Shown here: positions 1 to 9,413 of the stretch, piece by piece
Position numbering within the stretch: position 1 is the stretch's first letter
Layout of the letters: every line of letters starts with the position of its first letter
Assembly (NCBI RefSeq): GCF_000375425.1
Contig: NZ_AQXG01000001.1
Span: forward strand, 56,000-119,999
DNA from: Gracilimonas tropica DSM 19535
GTDB lineage: Bacteria; Bacteroidota; Rhodothermia; Balneolales; Balneolaceae
Direction: 5' to 3'
Length of the DNA: 64,000 bases
The notes under the pieces: generated by a model
What the model saw: only the letters and a program-made list of their open reading frames with translations
Databases searched by the model: none
What the model was told of the DNA's origin: nothing
Position numbers and translations under genes: made by a program

Positions 1-160
1 CGAACGCAGGCGGAGGGTGTGAATTGGGGCAATGCGGTCCACTTAGGCATTGTAGACAAACTGACACCGGGAGATTCCCTTTCGCGTTACGCACGAGGTC
101 GTACGTAACGCGTCTCTCCAGAGTCGCGCTTAAAGAGGACGAGGATGCCCGAAGCCGGGG
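1..160 (+). repeat. Long dispersed intergenic repeat, copy 1 (cut by window edge)
   Basis: This stretch matches 5101-5260 closely: both begin with the GCGAACGCAGGCGGAGGGTG module and continue through GCGGTCCACTTAGGCATTG and GCGTCTCTCCAGAGTCGCGC to GATGCCCGAAG. It contains two hairpins: CAATGC/GCATTG (30-35 with 47-52) and a 9-bp stem CGCGTTACG/CGTAACGCG (83-91 with 104-112). The copy at 5101 has a roughly 10-bp insertion near its end. No convincing protein is encoded. Function unknown; it could be a non-autonomous mobile element or a structured RNA. Confidence 0.75.
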
Positions 161-178
161 GGGATGAGAACAAATATA

Positions 179-203
179 CACTCCCACGCAGAGCGTAGGA
201 GTG
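179..203. repeat. Short palindromic repeat of the ACG-CAGAG-CGT type
   Basis: A 10-bp inverted repeat with one mismatch (CACTCCCACG / CGTAGGAGTG) encloses the loop CAGAG. The same loop and inner stem recur at 35311-35339, and a related hairpin lies at 48658-48678. This indicates a dispersed palindromic family with variable outer arms. Confidence 0.6.
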
Positions 204-308
204 AGGAGTACACATCAAATTCCATCCATCACCCCGCTCACGCCAATAAGATATTGAGGCCTGCTCTGACTGAGCGGAATGATGGATTTCCTTCGGGATA
301 GTTCTGAA

Positions 309-335
309 TTCAATATTCCTCTGTTCGATATTCAA
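309..335 (-). repeat. Dispersed A/T-rich repeat (GAATATCGAAC..GGAATATTGAA type)
   Basis: Read on the minus strand this is TTGAATATCGAACAG followed by AGGAATATTGAA. Related copies lie at 19661-19741 and 63330-63372. All copies are intergenic. It looks like a short dispersed repeat with no coding capacity. Confidence 0.55.
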
Positions 336-338
336 GGA

Positions 339-394
339 GTCCTCCCTTGAGGGAGGTGCTGAAGTGAGCGAATGCGAACGCAGGCGGAGGGTGT
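339..394 (+). repeat. Short form of the CCTCCCTTGAGGGAGG dispersed repeat
   Basis: The unit starts with the palindrome CCTCCCTTGAGGGAGG, runs through AGTGAGCGAATGCGAACGC and ends in GCGGAGGGTGT. It is nearly identical to 5066-5121 and diverged at 35345-35402. A related copy sits on the minus strand at 57671-57725. This copy lacks the long tail seen at 1-160 and 5122-5260. It lies just downstream of the stop codon of the DUF4175 gene. Confidence 0.75.
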
Positions 395-417
395 AAACCG
401 GGGCTAAATTTTCATTT

Positions 418-3400
418 CTATAATTCCCGATCCTGAAGTTCCTTCAAAAGCTCGAAGTATTTTTCGATCAGTCGCTGGTAGTCCTCCGAGTATTTGGTGA
501 AATTAGGATCATTCAGCCGATTTCTGATCTCTTTCTCTAATTCTTCCAGGGTGAGTTCCGGTGGGTTTGACAGCTCAAATTCTTCTACAGCCTGCCCCTC
601 TCTTTTATCTTCTTCATCCCGTTCTTGCATGGCATTTTCGGCATCTAACATGCGCTGCAGAATATTTTGTTGGCGTTTTATCATGATCGGATCGGTGGAG
701 CCACCGCGAAGATCGTTAATAGTATCTTCCATCTCCTCGATCATACGCTCCAGTTCGCTGCCAATACGATCACCTTCCAAACCACCTTGCCGCTGAAGCT
801 CCTGCAGTTGTTTTCGGATCCGGTTTTGTTGTTTGGCCAGCTGATTCAGACGCTCCATTTGATCCCTCTGAAGCCGTTCTCCCTGCATGTCGTTGATCAT
901 CTCCTGCATCTGCTGATTCAACTGTTGCTGCTGTTGGCTGTTTTGCTGCAGCTGCTCCATCATCTGTTCCATGCTCATTCCACCACCGGCACCTCCACTT
1001 CCATTTTGCTGATTTTGCAATTGCTCCAAAAGGTTGGCAAGCATGAAAGAGATATCATTGATGCCTCCCATGGCCTGGCGGGATGCAACCGAAGACTGAC
1101 TTTGATTACGTTCAGACATCTGCTCAAGCGACTGCTGAAGCCTTTCTTCTACTTCTTCTTTCTTTCGGTTGATCTGATTTGAGAACTGTGGGATCTCAGA
1201 GGAAAGCTGAAAGAGAGAATCGGATAAGGATCTAAAAATACTTTCCACATTACGCTGATCCCTGGCATAGGTCACATAAGCCTGGCTGCGGTTTTCAGTA
1301 GAGGCCACTAAAGTCGTCAGGTCTTCTTGTTCGAGTGAAAGATTCAGCAGCGAGTGCAGTACATATTGTAGACCCGCTATGTTGACATTCATTTGTTGCT
1401 GGTTCATGCTTTTCATGGCACTTCGGGTTTCTTCGGCCATTTGCCGGTACTGCTCCTGACGCTTTTGCTGCTGCGATTGATTTTCTCCTTGCTGTTTTTG
1501 CTCGCCATTTTGTTGTTGATCAGAAGGATTTTTTTGGTTTTCCTCTGAGTTCTCCGGTGATGACTCTTTTAACTCCTGATCCAGGCTTTTGTTGATCTCA
1601 TCCAGGTTTTTTTTGAGATTCTCCTGCAGTTCCTGAATCTCTTTCTGATTCTTGCCTGAAGTGTTCTCGGATAAAGTTTCTGCCTGTTCTTTCAGCTTTT
1701 CATTTTCTTCTTTAGTCTGCTGAAGCTCTTCCCTCGTCTTGGTTGAGTCGGATTCCCTTCGGGCCATTTCTTCGAAAGAAGTAGCTAACTTATCGAGGTC
1801 GGAATTTAGTTTAAGCTGTTTAAAAAGTTCGATGGTCCTGTTCAGGCGTTCGCGATAAAGCTCTTCATTGAACTCCATGTTTTCCATCGCCTTTCTAAGC
1901 TCTTCGGGATTCATGTTGCCTAGTTGTTCTTGAAGTTGCTTCATGGCTTCACGAAATGCCGGGTCATCGATCTCCTTCATCAGTTTCTCCAGCTCCTCAT
2001 AGGCTTTGCGGGTTTCTTCCGAAAGCATGCTGTTTTCGCTTAACTCTTCTTTCAGCTCCTCAAACTTTTGGTTCAGTTCATCAATTCTTTTTTGAACCTC
2101 TTCCTGTTGCTTTTGTACTTGTTCCAGCTCGCGTTTTTCCTCATATCCGGGGTTTTCGGGATTGTCTTTCAGCTGCTCTTTAAATTGTTCATACTGTTGG
2201 CGGCTTTGTTCAAAAGCCTCTGAGATCTCATTCAGGTCACCGGATACTTCATTCTCTTTTTCATCCACATCTTCAAAATAGTCTACCAAAGAGGGAACGG
2301 TGAGGACCATTTTTTGAGAAAGTGCAGTCTTGAACCCATTGAAGCCATCATTATCCTGAACGGAGATCCAGAAGGTAAGTTCGTCTCTTGGTTTCAGGTT
2401 CAGGCTGTTCAGATCCCAGAGATAGGAATTAAGAGCATCCTGATCAGGAACTTTCAGGTTGATCGAGCTTTCAACGGGGGCTGGGGTAAATGCTCGTTTT
2501 AGTTCAAAATGGAGTCGGGAGCCGGTCAGTCCAAAATCATCGGAAGCTCTGTATAATAAACGAAGCTCCTGAGGATTTACTTTTTTAAGATTATTCTCCG
2601 GTTCAATGATCTCGGCTAATGGAAATTCATCCTCACTCGGTTCTATGATGATTTGAAACGGGTTTTCATTTACCAAACCATTCTCATCTTCCATATAAAA
2701 GCGAAGGGTGTCTTTACGCTGAACGGCAAGTTCATAGGTAAAACTGCTATCATTACCCACAAGAAGATCCTGCATTTTGCCGGACGTTTTTAACTGCAAT
2801 ACTGAAACCGGTTTATTCATAACACCCCTAAGCCTTAGAGTAGATCCCTGATAGGCCCGTACCTGAGACATCGGGTAAGACATAATGGAAGAATCGAGGC
2901 GGGTATAGGCAGGGGGCAGTATGGTTGCCTGCAATTCTGTAAATCTGGGACGAAGCTGAATGTCGGCATAAAAGTTTTCGCTTCGGTAGCCATCCATTTC
3001 AATGTAATACTCAAGATCGTTATTGATGGGTTGTGGCACGGATCGAAATGTATTTCCGTATGCTTCCATGCCTCGTGTGCGGAATTCTTCTTCTATGTCA
3101 GTTTTAATTCTCAGCGATACATTCTCAGGAACATTGGACTCGTCGAAAGTTACATCCACACGGAATGGACTGCCTTGTTCAAAGGTAGTATTACCCGGAT
3201 CGACTGTATATATAAAAGGATTTGGTTTGGCATAGTCTTTCCAGAAAGTAAGGGTTCTTTCGGAGGCCGACTGAAAGTTGAATACCGTAAATGAAAGCAG
3301 GAATAAGATCGCCGTGGATGCGATCATGAGTTGGGAATGATTTTTGTGCGTCTCGGTATTCCCGATATATGCTTCAAGCTGTTGTTCCAATCGCAAAGAT

Positions 3401-3798
3401 TCGATCTGCCCTAAACTTTGCAAAATGGCAGCATCTATCAGTTCACGATTTCCGGTACTGCCTTTTTCAAGATCAAGGGCATCCTTTAACTCAGGGAGCT
3501 TACTCTTTCGGCTGAAATCCCTGTAAAATTCCTTGAACGCCTCAGTGCTTATGCCTCTAAGTCCCTTCCATGTGATCGAAACAGCTATCCCAAAAAATAA
3601 AAGAAGGGAAATAGTCTTAAGCGTAGAATGAAGATAAAATAGCTGTTCAAGCAGGATGAGTGTGGTAATTCCGGCACATACGATCAACAGAGAACGCCAT
3701 ACAATAATGCGCTTTTGTTTACTTATCAAAGAACGGTAGGCTTTCTGAAGCAGCCTCTTTACTTGTTCCGTTGATGTATGTGATCCTGAGTTTGGCAT
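418..3798 (-). CDS. DUF4175-type membrane protein with long Gln/Glu-rich coiled coil
   Basis: A 1126-residue protein. Hydrophobic segments lie at about residues 31-50, 60-77 and 155-175. A beta-rich, probably extracytoplasmic region follows (about 190-500), then some 600 residues of highly charged, Gln-rich heptad sequence, including a poly-Gln stretch near residue 930. This layout matches the DUF4175 proteins of Bacteroidota-like bacteria. That family often accompanies MoxR/DUF58 clusters; here the MoxR operon lies elsewhere in the window (56234-62430). The gene starts 50 bp after the stop of the metallo-hydrolase gene on the same strand, so the two may be co-transcribed. The ATG at 3796-3798 is the only plausible start. 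A scaffold or envelope role is a guess; no enzymatic motif is visible. Confidence 0.75.
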   Translation of the reverse strand: MPNSGSHTSTEQVKRLLQKAYRSLISKQKRIIVWRSLLIVCAGITTLILLEQLFYLHSTLKTISLLLFFGIAVSITWKGLRGISTEAFKEFYRDFSRKSKLPELKDALDLEKGSTGNRELIDAAILQSLGQIESLRLEQQLEAYIGNTETHKNHSQLMIASTAILFLLSFTVFNFQSASERTLTFWKDYAKPNPFIYTVDPGNTTFEQGSPFRVDVTFDESNVPENVSLRIKTDIEEEFRTRGMEAYGNTFRSVPQPINNDLEYYIEMDGYRSENFYADIQLRPRFTELQATILPPAYTRLDSSIMSYPMSQVRAYQGSTLRLRGVMNKPVSVLQLKTSGKMQDLLVGNDSSFTYELAVQRKDTLRFYMEDENGLVNENPFQIIIEPSEDEFPLAEIIEPENNLKKVNPQELRLLYRASDDFGLTGSRLHFELKRAFTPAPVESSINLKVPDQDALNSYLWDLNSLNLKPRDELTFWISVQDNDGFNGFKTALSQKMVLTVPSLVDYFEDVDEKENEVSGDLNEISEAFEQSRQQYEQFKEQLKDNPENPGYEEKRELEQVQKQQEEVQKRIDELNQKFEELKEELSENSMLSEETRKAYEELEKLMKEIDDPAFREAMKQLQEQLGNMNPEELRKAMENMEFNEELYRERLNRTIELFKQLKLNSDLDKLATSFEEMARRESDSTKTREELQQTKEENEKLKEQAETLSENTSGKNQKEIQELQENLKKNLDEINKSLDQELKESSPENSEENQKNPSDQQQNGEQKQQGENQSQQQKRQEQYRQMAEETRSAMKSMNQQQMNVNIAGLQYVLHSLLNLSLEQEDLTTLVASTENRSQAYVTYARDQRNVESIFRSLSDSLFQLSSEIPQFSNQINRKKEEVEERLQQSLEQMSERNQSQSSVASRQAMGGINDISFMLANLLEQLQNQQNGSGGAGGGMSMEQMMEQLQQNSQQQQQLNQQMQEMINDMQGERLQRDQMERLNQLAKQQNRIRKQLQELQRQGGLEGDRIGSELERMIEEMEDTINDLRGGSTDPIMIKRQQNILQRMLDAENAMQERDEEDKREGQAVEEFELSNPPELTLEELEKEIRNRLNDPNFTKYSEDYQRLIEKYFELLKELQDREL

Positions 3799-3848
3799 AT
3801 TTGAAAATTGTGAATTAAGAACCGTTCGTATATGTAATTATTGTCAGT

Positions 3849-4724
3849 TCAAAGCTCACCTAAGGTGAAAGTTTTAGATACAGAAAAACGCCCGTCTTGT
3901 TCTTGGATCTGCATCATTTCTGCTTCGGCATCATGTTCTAAGAACAAATTCCAATGGTGTGATGCAGCTTGCTTTAAAAACCTTTCTTTCTCATTTAGCG
4001 TTTGCACCGGGTACATGTCATATCCCATGACCCAGGGCAAAGGAACATGTACGTGTGTAGGCAAAAGGTCGGCCACAAATACCAGGGTTTTGCCATCGCC
4101 CTCGATCTTTGGAAGTTGCTGCCCCTTGGTGTGGCCATTCACAGGGATGGCTGTCAAACCTGCTTCGTACTCATGCTCTTCTTCAACCAGGTTAAGCCTT
4201 CCGGATGTTTTAAGCGGTTCAATATTTTCTGGTAGAAAACTGGCTTTTTCCCTTGCATTGGGATCGGTGGCGTTTTCCCAATGTGCTTTTACTACATGAT
4301 ATGTGGCATTGGGGAACGTGTGCTTCAGCTCCTGATCTTTTCCGTAGTAGGAGGTGCCGCCGCAATGGTCAAAGTGAAGGTGTGTAAATATGATATCTGT
4401 GACATCCTCAAAACTAAAACCATGTGCTTTAAATGAGTTTTCAAGGTTTTTTTGGCTGTAATCAAGCTGGTAGATGTTCTCCATCTTCTCGTTGAATTTT
4501 GTGCCTGCTCCATTATCAATCAGGTACAGTTTTCCCGTTGCCTGTGATTTGATGAGCAGACATCGCATCGTCATGGGAATTCGGTTTTTGTCGTCTGCGG
4601 GAATCCCTTTAGACCACAGGGTTTTGGGAACCACGCCAAACATAGCGCCGCCGTCCAAACGGAAATCTCCCGTTTCGATCGTGTATAATTCAAAGTTACC
4701 AAGTGTTGTTTTTGAAAGGCTCAT
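3849..4724 (-). CDS. Metallo-beta-lactamase-fold hydrolase
   Basis: A 291-residue cytoplasmic protein with the zinc motif THLHFDH at residues 114-120. Further likely metal ligands follow in VNGHTKGQQ and in FLEHD near the C-terminus. The DNGAG strand before the HxHxDH motif and the spacing match the lactonase/glyoxalase-like branch of the superfamily. The substrate cannot be inferred. No signal peptide is seen. It is upstream of the DUF4175 gene with a 50-bp gap, and the region 5' to it is non-coding repeat DNA, so this is probably the first gene of its unit. Confidence 0.85.
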   Translation of the reverse strand: MSLSKTTLGNFELYTIETGDFRLDGGAMFGVVPKTLWSKGIPADDKNRIPMTMRCLLIKSQATGKLYLIDNGAGTKFNEKMENIYQLDYSQKNLENSFKAHGFSFEDVTDIIFTHLHFDHCGGTSYYGKDQELKHTFPNATYHVVKAHWENATDPNAREKASFLPENIEPLKTSGRLNLVEEEHEYEAGLTAIPVNGHTKGQQLPKIEGDGKTLVFVADLLPTHVHVPLPWVMGYDMYPVQTLNEKERFLKQAASHHWNLFLEHDAEAEMMQIQEQDGRFSVSKTFTLGEL

Positions 4725-5065
4725 GTATGTTCTTTTTTGTTGAATTTGAATATAACAAAGCGGCCACAGGAATCAGAATTACAAGCTGTAAAATTGGAGG
4801 CTATGACGATGGCTCAGAGAAGACGATACGGCTACCTCAAGCATCCCAATACCCCGCGAAATTCAAAAAAGGAACAGCATTTTCACTACGATATTTTAAG
4901 TCTTTAGCGAGTCCGGATGCTCGAATGAGTTTGAAAGTTTTCCGAGCGGTGACTTAAAATGGATGTCTTAGCATCCCTTCTCTTCATAGTTCAGTGAGAC
5001 TTTTCGAAGGTGATCTAAGGGTATTTTGCCATATAAGACTTAGCTATATAATCAAAGGCAAGATA
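4725..5065. other. Non-coding intergenic stretch
   Basis: No gene-like open frame is seen. A GGATGCT ... AGCATCC inverted pair spans about 4914-4980, and the rest is low-complexity A/T-rich sequence. It probably holds the promoter of the metallo-hydrolase gene, but no clear TAnnTTTG element was found. Confidence 0.5.
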
Positions 5066-5260
5066 GTCCTCCCTTGAGGGAGGTGCCGGAGTGAGCGAAT
5101 GCGAACGCAGGCGGAGGGTGTAAATTGGGACAATGCGGTCCACTTAGGCATTGCAGACAAACTGAAACCGGGAGACTCCCTATCTCGTTATGCACGAGGA
5201 CGTATGTAACGCGTCTCTCCAGAGTCGCGCTTATGAAGTATAAAAGAGGACGAAGATGCC
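5066..5260 (+). repeat. Long dispersed intergenic repeat, copy 2 (complete)
   Basis: This copy has the whole element: the CCTCCCTTGAGGGAGG palindrome head (5069-5084), the GCGGAGGGTG module, the CAATGC/GCATTG hairpin (5131-5136 with 5148-5153), and a tail ending in GATGCCCGAAG. Base differences from 1-160 are scattered, so the copies are not recent duplicates. It is followed by GAAGCTT...AAGCTTC (5262-5268 with 5283-5289) around GGGAACGAGCAT. GGGAACGAGCAT recurs at 34216-34227. Confidence 0.75.
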
Positions 5261-5590
5261 CGAAGCTTGGGAACGAGCATATAAGCTTCCTTACCCTGAC
5301 GCGTTTAAATCATATGCCAAGCAGGCCACCGGTCAAATAGCAAATCCGGTAAAAAAAATAACCACCCCATGCGTTAGGGCAAGGGCGGGGGGGATTGGGT
5401 TCGGAGATGCCGGGAGCGGCAAGCAGCCCTAAAGCAATCGTCAGACCACTTCTTGCTATGCCGCGCAACCCGCTCGGTGGAAATGTAAAGCTGTCCCTAC
5501 TAATTTCTCCCTTCAGTGGTCGGACGAGTACGAAATCCACTTCAACATTCATTATGTGCTTAATGGAAGGGGTGGGATATTGGTACATGG
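5261..5590. other. Non-coding stretch downstream of the respiratory operon
   Basis: The stretch contains a short G-rich run (GGGCGGGGGGGATTGGG) and an open frame on the minus strand (5310-5594). I do not accept that frame as a gene: it has Pro/Arg/Gly-biased composition, no recognisable domain, and it ends in repeat DNA. It may be decayed sequence. Confidence 0.45.
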
Positions 5591-5624
5591 TCAAAATAAA
5601 AAAGCCCTTGGAAAGAGGGCTTTT
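5591..5624 (-). terminator. Rho-independent terminator of the ACIII-caa3 operon
   Basis: A perfect 9-bp stem AAAAGCCCT/AGGGCTTTT (5600-5608 with 5616-5624) encloses a 7-base loop. On the minus strand it is followed by a T-rich run. It lies about 30 bp downstream of the subunit IV stop codon, the expected place for the end of the long minus-strand operon. Confidence 0.85.
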
Positions 5625-5653
5625 GGATCAAAATGAAAAGTTAGATCAATTAT

Positions 5654-5977
5654 CTAAAAAGAGGGGACCACATCTACGCGATAGAGAGTGTCTAATAAAG
5701 TAATAAGCACCATCAGCATAAAAAACGCGACGGCCATTAGTAACAGCATAGCATTGAATTTTGTATCCCAGTAGAGATTCATAAAGAAGGCTGCTACCAA
5801 TCCTGCTTTCACAACAGCTATTGAGATAGCGGTAATGATATCAAAAGGGGCAGGGATGGTTACAAATTTTGCCAATACTACCGTTATGATGGTTAAGATC
5901 AGCAAGGCGGTTCCTACGGCCCAAAGCTGTCCTGCTGTTGAAACGTGATGATGATTTTCGTGACTATTTCCGCTCAT
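5654..5977 (-). CDS. ctaF: Cytochrome c oxidase subunit IV (caa3 type)
   Basis: A 107-residue protein with three hydrophobic helices (about residues 17-37, 44-68 and 75-96) and a His-rich N-terminus. Size, helix number and position after subunits I and III match the small COX4/CyoD-like subunit of bacterial caa3 oxidases. It is the last gene of the respiratory operon, 53 bp after ctaE and directly before the terminator. These subunits stabilise the oxidase and have no redox centres. Confidence 0.85.
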   Translation of the reverse strand: MSGNSHENHHHVSTAGQLWAVGTALLILTIITVVLAKFVTIPAPFDIITAISIAVVKAGLVAAFFMNLYWDTKFNAMLLLMAVAFFMLMVLITLLDTLYRVDVVPSF

Positions 5978-6030
5978 AATAAATTCAGTTTAAAATTCTT
6001 TGGATGAGATTCTGTTGCTCTGTTTTGAGG

Positions 6031-6681
6031 TCATTCAATGAGATATAACAGTGGGAACAGGAAGATCCAGATGAGGTCAACCAAGTGCCAGTAAAGGCCG
6101 GTGATCTCAACGGGAGTATAATATTCGCTGCTGAAATCTCCGCGTACAGCACGTCGGTAGATCCAGTAGATCAACCCAATACCGATGAGCACGTGCAAGG
6201 CGTGAACACCAGTCAGCATATAGTAAATGCTAAAGAAAATAGGGGCTTTAGCATGTTCAAGTCCTTCGAAGGTATAAAACTCGCCCGGGAAAATACCAAG
6301 ATGGAACTTATGCGAATACTCGAAACCCTTGATCACCATAAACACAATAGCCAGCGCAATGGTTATGAGAAGATTGATCTTAAGTCCTTTGATTTGATCT
6401 TTTTGTACCGAACGAATGGCCATGGCTACCGTTAAACTACTTCCGATCAGTACAACTGTGTTAACCGCTCCCCAAAAAGTGTTGAGTTCGAGGGCTGCTT
6501 CGGTGAACAGTTCCGGATACCATGATCTGTATACAATGTAGGCGCAGAAGAGTCCGCCAAAAAATAAGATTTCGTTTACAAGGAACACCCACATTCCCAT
6601 TTTGGCAGAATCAAATTGCTGATCGGCATCAACAAAATGATGTTGCACATGAGTTGGATGTGAAGTCGAATGATTCGCCAT
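6031..6681 (-). CDS. ctaE: Cytochrome c oxidase subunit III
   Basis: A 216-residue integral membrane protein with five predicted helices, the short CyoC-like form of heme-copper oxidase subunit III. Recognisable segments are KMGMWVFLVNEILFFGGLF near the N-terminus and YWHLVDLIWIFLFPLLYL at the C-terminus. The ATG at 6681 is preceded by GGGAAG at suitable spacing. It lies 49 bp after ctaD and 53 bp before subunit IV. It has no metal centre and supports assembly and proton uptake of subunit I. Confidence 0.93.
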   Translation of the reverse strand: MANHSTSHPTHVQHHFVDADQQFDSAKMGMWVFLVNEILFFGGLFCAYIVYRSWYPELFTEAALELNTFWGAVNTVVLIGSSLTVAMAIRSVQKDQIKGLKINLLITIALAIVFMVIKGFEYSHKFHLGIFPGEFYTFEGLEHAKAPIFFSIYYMLTGVHALHVLIGIGLIYWIYRRAVRGDFSSEYYTPVEITGLYWHLVDLIWIFLFPLLYLIE

Positions 6682-6730
6682 TACTTCCCGAGTTATAGTA
6701 TTGTTTAGGTTAAGTTAGTTGAATAATGTG

Positions 6731-8467
6731 TTAGTTCGTTACTTCTTCAGCAGCGGCTTTTGCAGCATGACTTGGCTCATGGCCATTGTGATGCACATCT
6801 GCCAAACCCAATTGAAATTCTTCCATAGGTTTATGGTAGTCGTAGGGTCCGTTGATGATAACCGGTGTATGGTCGAAGTTATGCAGATCCGGAGGGGAGG
6901 TAGCCTGCCATTCAAGACCTCGGCTTCCCCAAGGGTTTGAACCTGCTTTTTCTCCTGAAAAAAGAGAACGAAGCAAATAGAAAGCGATCAACAAGAAACC
7001 AACACCGAGGATATAGGATCCAATGGTAGAGGTTTGATGGAAGATCGTAAACTGATCAATGTAATTATAATACCGGCGCGGCATGCCTTGAGAGCCCATA
7101 ATGAATTGAGGCAGGAAGGTCATATTGAAACCGATAAAGATCAAAGCAGCACCGATCTTAGCTTGAAATTCATTGTACATCTTACCGGTCATCTTAGGCC
7201 ACCAATAGTGGAGTCCGGCAAGCAGCGCAATCAATGTTCCGCCCATCATCACATAATGAAAGTGAGCAACCACATAGTAAGTATCATGCAAGTGAATGTC
7301 GGCAGCCAGTGAGCCCAGCATAATACCGGTAAATCCACCAATTGAGAACAGGAACAGGAAGATGAAGACATACAGCATAGGGGTTTTCATCTCAATGGAA
7401 CCTTTGTATAGCGTAGCTACCCAGTTAAGGATTTTGATACCGGTTGGAATTCCCACCAGGAAGGTCAGGAATGAGAAAACGGTTGTTGCAACGGCAGACT
7501 GACCGGAGGTAAACATATGGTGTCCCCACACCAGGAAGCCGATGAATGCAATGGCCAAAGATGAAAGCGCGATGGCCCAGTAACCGAAAATATGTTTTTT
7601 GGAGAACGTGGTGATCACTTCGGAGATGATTCCAAATCCCGGAACGATCATAATGTATACGGCCGGGTGAGAATAGAACCAGAAGAAGTGCTGGAATAGA
7701 ACCGGATCACCGCCCATAGCGGGGTCAAAGATCCCAATCCCCAGGAAACGCTCCATGGTAAGAAGAAGGAGTGTGATCGCCAATACCGGAGTAGCCAATA
7801 CCTGAATAATACTGGTAGCATAAAGTGCCCAGATATTAAGTGGAAGCTTACCCCAGGTGATACCCGGTGCACGCATCTTATGTATGGTGGTAATGAAGTT
7901 GGTTCCCGTCAAAATGGAAGAGAAACCAAGAATAAAAACCCCTAAAGTTACCCATATCACACTGGACGAAGAATCGGTACTGTAAGGGGTGTAGAAAGTC
8001 CAGCCGGTGTCGAGGCCATTGTTAGCCAGGGCAATAAAGGTAAAGATGGCACCGATCACATAGATGTAGAAACTGGCCAGGTTAAGCCTTGGGAAGGCTA
8101 CATCTTTCGCTCCAAGCTGCATGGGAAGCACAAAGTTGCCCAATGCCGCAGGGATGGATGGAACCAATACAAAGAATACCATGATAGCCCCGTGCAGGGT
8201 AAAAAACTGGTTATATGTATCAGCCTCGATGAAGGTTTTTGCAGGAGTGAGCAGTTCCGTTCTCAGCAACAAGGCAAGAATTCCGCCAAGCAAAAAGAAA
8301 AAGGTAACCGACCCAAGATACATGAGCCCGATCTTCTTATGATCAACCGTGGTAAGCCATGCCCAAAGTCCTTTTTCCTCTGTTAAAAAAGTACTTTTTG
8401 GATCTTCAGACGGCTTGAACCGCTTTACTTTTAATGTTTTTGTATTTGATACTTCAGCAGTGGCCAT
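6731..8467 (-). CDS. ctaD: Cytochrome c oxidase subunit I, A2-type heme-copper oxidase
   Basis: A 578-residue catalytic subunit. It carries the low-spin heme ligand in [10 protein letters not shown] (His92), the CuB histidines in [10 protein letters not shown] (265-272) and WGHHMFTSG, and the heme a3/low-spin ligands in [10 protein letters not shown]. The usual Glu of GHPEVY, which gates the D proton channel, is missing. The sequence is YSHPAV (265-270), the signature of A2-type oxidases such as the caa3 of Rhodothermus and Thermus, where Tyr/Ser replace Glu. It reduces O2 to water using electrons from subunit II and pumps protons. It starts 1 bp after the ctaC stop. Confidence 0.96.
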   Translation of the reverse strand: MATAEVSNTKTLKVKRFKPSEDPKSTFLTEEKGLWAWLTTVDHKKIGLMYLGSVTFFFLLGGILALLLRTELLTPAKTFIEADTYNQFFTLHGAIMVFFVLVPSIPAALGNFVLPMQLGAKDVAFPRLNLASFYIYVIGAIFTFIALANNGLDTGWTFYTPYSTDSSSSVIWVTLGVFILGFSSILTGTNFITTIHKMRAPGITWGKLPLNIWALYATSIIQVLATPVLAITLLLLTMERFLGIGIFDPAMGGDPVLFQHFFWFYSHPAVYIMIVPGFGIISEVITTFSKKHIFGYWAIALSSLAIAFIGFLVWGHHMFTSGQSAVATTVFSFLTFLVGIPTGIKILNWVATLYKGSIEMKTPMLYVFIFLFLFSIGGFTGIMLGSLAADIHLHDTYYVVAHFHYVMMGGTLIALLAGLHYWWPKMTGKMYNEFQAKIGAALIFIGFNMTFLPQFIMGSQGMPRRYYNYIDQFTIFHQTSTIGSYILGVGFLLIAFYLLRSLFSGEKAGSNPWGSRGLEWQATSPPDLHNFDHTPVIINGPYDYHKPMEEFQLGLADVHHNGHEPSHAAKAAAEEVTN

Positions 8468-8468
8468 A

Positions 8469-9413
8469 TTATTCTTCTAAAGTTTTGATGTATGCAATAA
8501 TATCAGAAATGTCGTCGTCACTCAGTCGGCCTTCGTAACTTACCATTTGGTTTTGATATCCTTCTACGATCTTGGCAGAAGGGTTCAGAATAGATTCTCT
8601 TATATAATTTTCATCAGCAGAAACCGAGGCTGCGCTTTCAAAGTTGCGCTCTTTGCCCCAAAGCCCTTGCCAGGTTGGGCCGATTCCATCCGAACCATCC
8701 ATGGAGTGGCAGCTTGCACAGCCTTGGAGCCCAACCAGTTGCTCGCCCCGTTCTTCAGGAGTTCCTCCGCCGCCGGTTCCTTGTTCTTCCAGCCAGGCTT
8801 CAAAGTCGTTCTCGGTGTGTACGATCACTTTTGCTAACATATTGGAGTGAGAGGTTCCGCAATATTCGGTGCAGAATACCTGTGATTCGCCGGTTTCATC
8901 GGCCTGGAACCATACATAGGTATATCGGTTTGGCAAAACGTCTTGCTTAATTCGGTAATCAGGCACAAAGAATGAATGAAGTACATCCTGAGACTGCATC
9001 ACCAGTTTGATGGGACGGCCTGCAGGAACGTGCACTTCGTTACCGACCTGTGCCCCGTTCTCATATTTAAAGGTCCAGCCCCACTTGTAAGCGGAAACGT
9101 GAATTTCGTAGGCATTATCTGGAACCGTTTTAAGGTTCAGCCATCCTTTATATCCCCAGCCAAAAACAACAAATACAAGCAGGAGGGGAATAACCGACCA
9201 GGTGATCTCTAATTTGTTATTGTGGGTGATAAGCGGTGTTTCATCGTCTTCAGATCGGCGGCGGTACTTGATAGCAAAATAGATCATTGCAATCGTAACA
9301 CCGGCAAGAATGATAAAGCTGACGATATGGATAAAACCCATCAGCGCATCGGTAGTTGCTCCCGTCATCGGAGATTTAAGTTCCGGGAGCATGAAATCAA
9401 ATAAACTGCCCAT
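8469..9413 (-). CDS. ctaC: Cytochrome c oxidase subunit II with fused cytochrome c domain (caa3)
   Basis: A 314-residue protein: two transmembrane helices (about 27-49 and 69-87), the cupredoxin domain with the CuA ligands His146 and [12 protein letters not shown] (Cys181, Cys185, His189, Met192), and a C-terminal cytochrome c domain with CASCH at 232-236. The fusion makes this a caa3 oxidase. The cytochrome domain takes electrons and passes them to CuA. The sco stop and this ATG overlap as TAATG. The cytochrome domain closely resembles the C-terminal domain of ActE in the same operon (see findings). Confidence 0.96.
   Translation of the reverse strand: MGSLFDFMLPELKSPMTGATTDALMGFIHIVSFIILAGVTIAMIYFAIKYRRRSEDDETPLITHNNKLEITWSVIPLLLVFVVFGWGYKGWLNLKTVPDNAYEIHVSAYKWGWTFKYENGAQVGNEVHVPAGRPIKLVMQSQDVLHSFFVPDYRIKQDVLPNRYTYVWFQADETGESQVFCTEYCGTSHSNMLAKVIVHTENDFEAWLEEQGTGGGGTPEERGEQLVGLQGCASCHSMDGSDGIGPTWQGLWGKERNFESAASVSADENYIRESILNPSAKIVEGYQNQMVSYEGRLSDDDISDIIAYIKTLEE

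Noticed and set aside
87..335. An 82-codon minus-strand frame in the left repeat region
   Set aside because: It lies wholly within repeat DNA (1-160, 179-203 and 309-335), has no domain and no ribosome-binding site, and its sequence follows the repeats.
667..1182. A 171-codon plus-strand frame
   Set aside because: It is antisense to the Gln/Glu-rich coiled coil of the DUF4175 gene. The Leu/His-rich composition is the expected shadow of such codons.
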